DNA of 64,000 bases from Adiantum capillus-veneris. Its lineage: Eukaryota; Streptophyta; Polypodiopsida; Polypodiales; Pteridaceae. The stretch lies in the NCBI GenBank assembly GCA_014529385.2, contig CM043962.1:39426098-39490097 (forward strand), given 5' to 3'. Every line of letters begins with the position of its first letter. Position 1 is the first letter of the stretch. Below, one piece after another: positions 60,249-64,000 of the stretch. The position numbers and the translations under genes were made by a program. The notes under the pieces were generated by a model that searched no databases, was not told the origin of the DNA, and saw only the letters and a program-made list of their open reading frames with translations.

Positions 60249-62100
60249 ATGCATAGTTTGGGCCTTGACTGCCTATATCATTCTTCATAGATCTGCAACT
60301 TTGCATGCATGGGTAATTTATGCTCAATCCCACCCATGAAAAGTTTCAAAACCATCCAATATGGTTTGGGTAGTCTTGACCCATACTATGTACTAAAATG
60401 GGCCATATGTCTCATACAGCCCATTTTAGTGCTAGTAAGGGCCTTGGATGCCTATACCATATCAGATTGTTGTGAAACTACATGGGTAGAGGAATGGAGC
60501 TCATCCCCACCCGTACATACTCTTTTACTCATCCTATATAGTTTGTGTGGTCTCGAACCATACGATGTGCTAAAATGAGCCATATGGCTCATATGACCCA
60601 TTTTAGCACATAGTATGAGCCTTGACCACTCATACCATATCAGATGGTTGTGCAACCATGTAGGGTTAGATAATGGTGCTCACCTCCACTTGTGTAAATT
60701 ATTGTGGCCATCCAATATGGTTTGGGAAGTCTCGAACCATACTATGAGCTAAAACAAACCATATGGCTCATACAACCCATTTTAGCACATAATATGGATG
60801 TACAAATTCTCAACGGTGGGATAATGGTGCTCACTCCTACCCATGCAAACTCTTGTGGCTATCCAATATAGCTTGGGTGATCAAGGCCCATACTATGCGC
60901 TAAAATAGGTCGTACGATCCATGTGGTCCATTTTAGCGCATGGAATGGATCTTGATTACCCAAACCATATCAAATGATAGTGAAACTCTGTACGGGTGGG
61001 GAAATGGTGCTCACCCTCATTGGTGCAAGTTCTCTTTCCCTACACCGTAAACCCAAAACCGTAATCCCTAAACCATAAACCCAATACCTTTAACCTTGAG
61101 CTCTCAACCTAAATCATTATCCCTAAACTCTAATCATATACCCTAAACCATAAACCTTGAACCTTGAACCACAAACCCTAAACCCTAAACCCTAACCCAT
61201 AAACCCAAAACTCTTAACCATAAATCTTAAACCTTAAACCATCATTTCTAAATCTTAAACCCTATATCCTATACCCCAAACCCTAACCCATAAATCCTAA
61301 ACTCAAATGGTTGTGAAACTTTGTATGGGTAGGGGAATGGTGCTTCACATCCATTTTATATGGTTTGAGTGGTCCCCATCCATACTCTGCGCTAAATGGG
61401 CCGTATGGCTACCATGCACCTTAAACCCTAAGGCATAAACCCTAAACTTGAATGATTGTGCAACTTTGCACGGGTGGAGAAATGGTACTCACTGCCACCC
61501 CTAAAAATTTTCACAGCCATCCAATATTGTTTGAATTCTTTTGACCCATACTATGTGCTAAAATAGACTATATGGCTCATACGACCCATTTTAGCGCTTA
61601 CTATGGGCCTTGACCACCCATATCAGATCCGATGGTTGTGAAACTTTGCATGGGTGGTGAAATGATGATCACCTCCACCCATACAATTTTTTCCAACCAT
61701 ACGATATGGTATGGGTAGTCAAATCCCTACTATGTGCTAAAATAGGACATATGGCTCCTACAACAAATTTTAGCACATAGTATGGGATGAGACCTCCCAA
61801 ACCATATTGGATGTCCACAAAACTTTTCATGGGTGGGTTTGAGTACTATTTCATCACTCGTGAAAATTCTCATAGCCATCCGATACGGTGTGGGTGGTCA
61901 AGGCCCATACTATGCACTAAAATGGGTTGTATGAGCCATAAGATCCATTCTAGCGCATAGTATGGTTTGAGACCACCAAAACCATATTGGATAGCCACAA
62001 GACTTTGTACAAGTGGAGAAGAGAAATATTCTTCTATCACTGCAAAGTTTCATAGCCATCCGATATGGTATCGGCGATTAGGACCCATCATTAGGAGAAA
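60249..62100. repeat. About 178-bp palindromic satellite, right part
   Basis: Successive monomers begin near 60303, 60483, 60663, 60813, 60993, 61323, 61473, 61651, 61826 and 62006 at GGGTGGGGAAATGGTGCTCA-like sequence. Each carries an inverted repeat CCATACTATG(C/T)GCTAAAATGG...CCCATTTTAGCGCATAGTATGG of about 22 bp per arm around a CATATGG centre. Monomers are well diverged. Small frames in it are not genes. Confidence 0.88.
61037..61300. repeat. Interstitial telomere-like repeats (CCCTAAA)n
   Basis: Degenerate CCCTAAAC/CCATAAAC/CTTAAACC units with a core of three near-perfect telomere units AAACCCTAAACCCTAAACCC near 61170-61195. Embedded in a satellite monomer; smaller traces at 61410-61440. 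Confidence 0.85.
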
Positions 62101-62437
62101 GTTGGACTCACTTTTGGGCCCTGTAAGAAGTGCCATGTTGGCTTAGAGAGAGAAAATGAAAATGTTAACTTGTGCATTTTATGTGATACTTTTCTGCGCA
62201 ACAAAAAGCCAAAATGACATTCTTTGGTAGGTAGCCGCCGTCTTTATCATTCTTATCCTTCGTTCTCTTGTCAGGAATCCAACTAACCGTATGATTAATG
62301 ATTTGAAATGCCAACTTACAAGCGTTCCCTCCAGAAACATAAGCCAGACGAACTCTATCAACTCTAAACTTGATAATATGGCTTTTCCTCCCAAAACTTG
62401 AGACATTTCTCCGTCTTCTTCTCTATCAACTCTAGGA
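62101..62437. other. Region upstream of the last gene
   Basis: End of satellite similarity near 62100, then unique DNA. Likely promoter and 5' UTR of the gene starting at 62438; no clear TATA box identified. Confidence 0.4.
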
Positions 62438-64000
62438 ATGGAGAACGCATCTTTTCCTGATGAAAACACTAATTTGAACTTACAATCCTCGGCCCCTTCA
62501 TCTTTAACACTTACCCAAAGAAAGAACACACATCATCTTCATGTTGATGTATTGCAAGAGTACGCACCGTTGCAGAAACGTAGGAGGGAGTCTTTCTTAT
62601 CTCAATGGGAGAAAGAACTTAGAAGGACAAACAAGGAACATCATTTGGATTTGTGGAGCGATGGGTCTATTTATCCAAAGGATCCTACGACAAATGTGCC
62701 ACCTCCCTTTGCTAATATCACTAACCTCTTACATTTCACAGGCGATGGCAAGGATGGGCTATTGGGATACACCGAACATTTGGAAATGAGAGGATTGAAT
62801 GCGGAAAGGCAAAGAAACTTCCTGGCAATGGAGAACATGCAGCTGAAGAAACTTAATGAAGCATGCTCTCAAAAGATTTCATCAAACAAAAAGACAATCC
62901 AAGGCCTTGAGAAGAAGATCACAAGTTTGCGAGATAAAGACACCGTGCTTGGTAGTCGGAAAAGAAAACGAGATCTGTGCAACCTTGAGAACATGAAGGT
63001 TGGTAGTGGTGGCCTGAAAAAACGAAAACGAGCTTTAAGGTAACTCGAAGTTTGTTTCTTCAATGTGCTTCATTAAGAAGTGGATACACTTACTTTCCTA
63101 TACATGATCATAACTCATTGTGCTTTTTTGGCAGGTACAGGCTTCAATGCCGGAGTGCATTACAGCCGTCTAGTTCCAAAAGAAGTAGTTCAAGAGATGA
63201 TAACTCAGAAAAAATTTCATAAGTTGAAAGGGAGGCTACTTACCTCCTTCATGAACGAGAATCAGCTGGAACCAATGGAAGTGCAAGCAATACTTGATGA
63301 GAGAGGCATCTCGCAGATGGGATACAGGGCACTCTTCAAAGCATTAGCTAAAAAATCTCAAAATATACTACAGAGAGGATCATTGTTGCCAAAGCCATCA
63401 CATGTAAAGGCTGCTCGCCGGCACGTAAATGATGAGGTGTTTGAGAAACTTGGGTCACCATTCCATATTGAAGCAACTTTCTTAGGCAAGGGCGGCAGAG
63501 AGGTACAGTTTAACGAGCACAACAACCTCTTCGTTGATATTGAAGCATTCCAAAGGTATGCAATTCACTTCTTTGACATCAGTCGAGACAAGTGCGGTGG
63601 GGTTCTCAAGTTTGTTTTGAAGCTGGACGAGTGCGAGGTCCTAAAGAACAAGAAGTTGGAGAGAGTCACCATTACCCTCATGAACAGAGCTCTAGATCCA
63701 TCAATAACGAAAGAGGATCCACTATACTTCAGCATGCAATCAGAAAACAACATTCTATCTCTAGGATCATTTTAGGTATACTTCGTTCAATCTCTGATAA
63801 CAAAAATATTGATTATTTGGTTGTTGATTTTGTGTTTTCATTTTTCACTACAGGTTGATAAGGAAAATTTTGAAATCCTCGATTGGGTTTTTAGTCAAAC
63901 CCAAATTCCTTCTATCATCAGTGAACAAAGAAACGGAGCCGTTCTTTCAGTGGAAGGATTTGGCGACTACCCAGTGGAACGGCACATGGTAGGTGACTTA
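62438..64000 (+). CDS. Multi-exon gene of unrecognised family, runs off the window
   Basis: Exon 1 (62438-63039) encodes about 200 residues: a polar N-terminus, a coiled coil near residues 125-165 (QRNFLAMENMQLKKLNEA) and two nuclear-signal-like clusters (SRKRKRD, KKRKR). Donor AAG|GTAACT. For a continuous frame the acceptor would be ATTACAG at 63165 (intron 63040-63165); TTGGCAG at 63134 is a stronger site but gives an early stop. Exon 2 (63166-63775) gives LVPKEVVQEMITQKKFHKLK, RYAIHFFDISRDKCGG, KFVLKLDECEVL and ERVTITLMNRALDPS. It ends in TAG just before donor GTATAC; exon 3 (63854 onward) is open in phase to the window end. The TAG may be the true end or a CAG-to-TAG change. No domain recognised. 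Confidence 0.6.

Noticed and set aside
62438-64000. A retroelement gag gene
   Set aside because: It has introns, nuclear-type basic clusters and no zinc knuckle or protease motif, so this label is not supported.

Overview
This is nuclear DNA from a land plant with a repeat-rich genome. The evidence is plant-type CACTA, hAT, Ty1/copia and Ty3/gypsy (chromovirus) elements, TTTAGGG-type telomere-like repeats, GT-AG introns, abundant (CT/GA)n microsatellites, and a RING gene whose C-terminal end resembles a known plant family. I cannot name the species. The transposon mix would fit a bryophyte, lycophyte or fern, but that is only an impression. No prokaryotic features are present.

Layout. 1-10030: a telomere-like TAAATCTAACC-type array split by a 9.2-kb CACTA transposon (672-9909) with a decayed multi-exon tnpD/tnp2-type transposase gene, subterminal GCGGTAATA-type repeats and a large CT microsatellite. 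10580-10790: right end of a second CACTA-like family. 13156-14214: a plausible host RING-finger gene. 14.4-20.5 kb: a MITE-like element with a tRNA-like patch, a copia-like relic split by a 1.3-kb CACTA...TAGTG element, and a 1-kb foldback element. 24.7-35.6 kb: a gypsy gag-protease relic split by a 7.6-kb hAT transposon (27388-34997) that has a perfect 8-bp target duplication, an intact 764-aa transposase, and two non-transposase genes (protein kinase and RING-H2 protein) on the opposite strand. 36.5-45.7 kb: gypsy relics in opposite orientations with homologous inverted LTRs. 47464-54162: a decayed chromodomain gypsy element inserted in a GC-rich repeat. 54965-60243: a young, structurally complete copia element (322-bp LTRs, perfect 5-bp duplication) inserted in a roughly 178-bp palindromic satellite that also holds telomere-like repeats. 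62438-64000: a multi-exon gene of unrecognised family running off the window.

How it fits together. Most of the window is a stack of nested insertions, and several target sites can be read directly. Nearly all premature stops in otherwise open frames can be explained by single C-to-T or G-to-A changes, which is the expected decay of methylated transposon DNA. The most unusual object is the hAT element. It has TATA-like boxes near both ends facing inward: one faces the transposase and the other faces a kinase-RING gene pair. This suggests captured or long-carried cargo genes.
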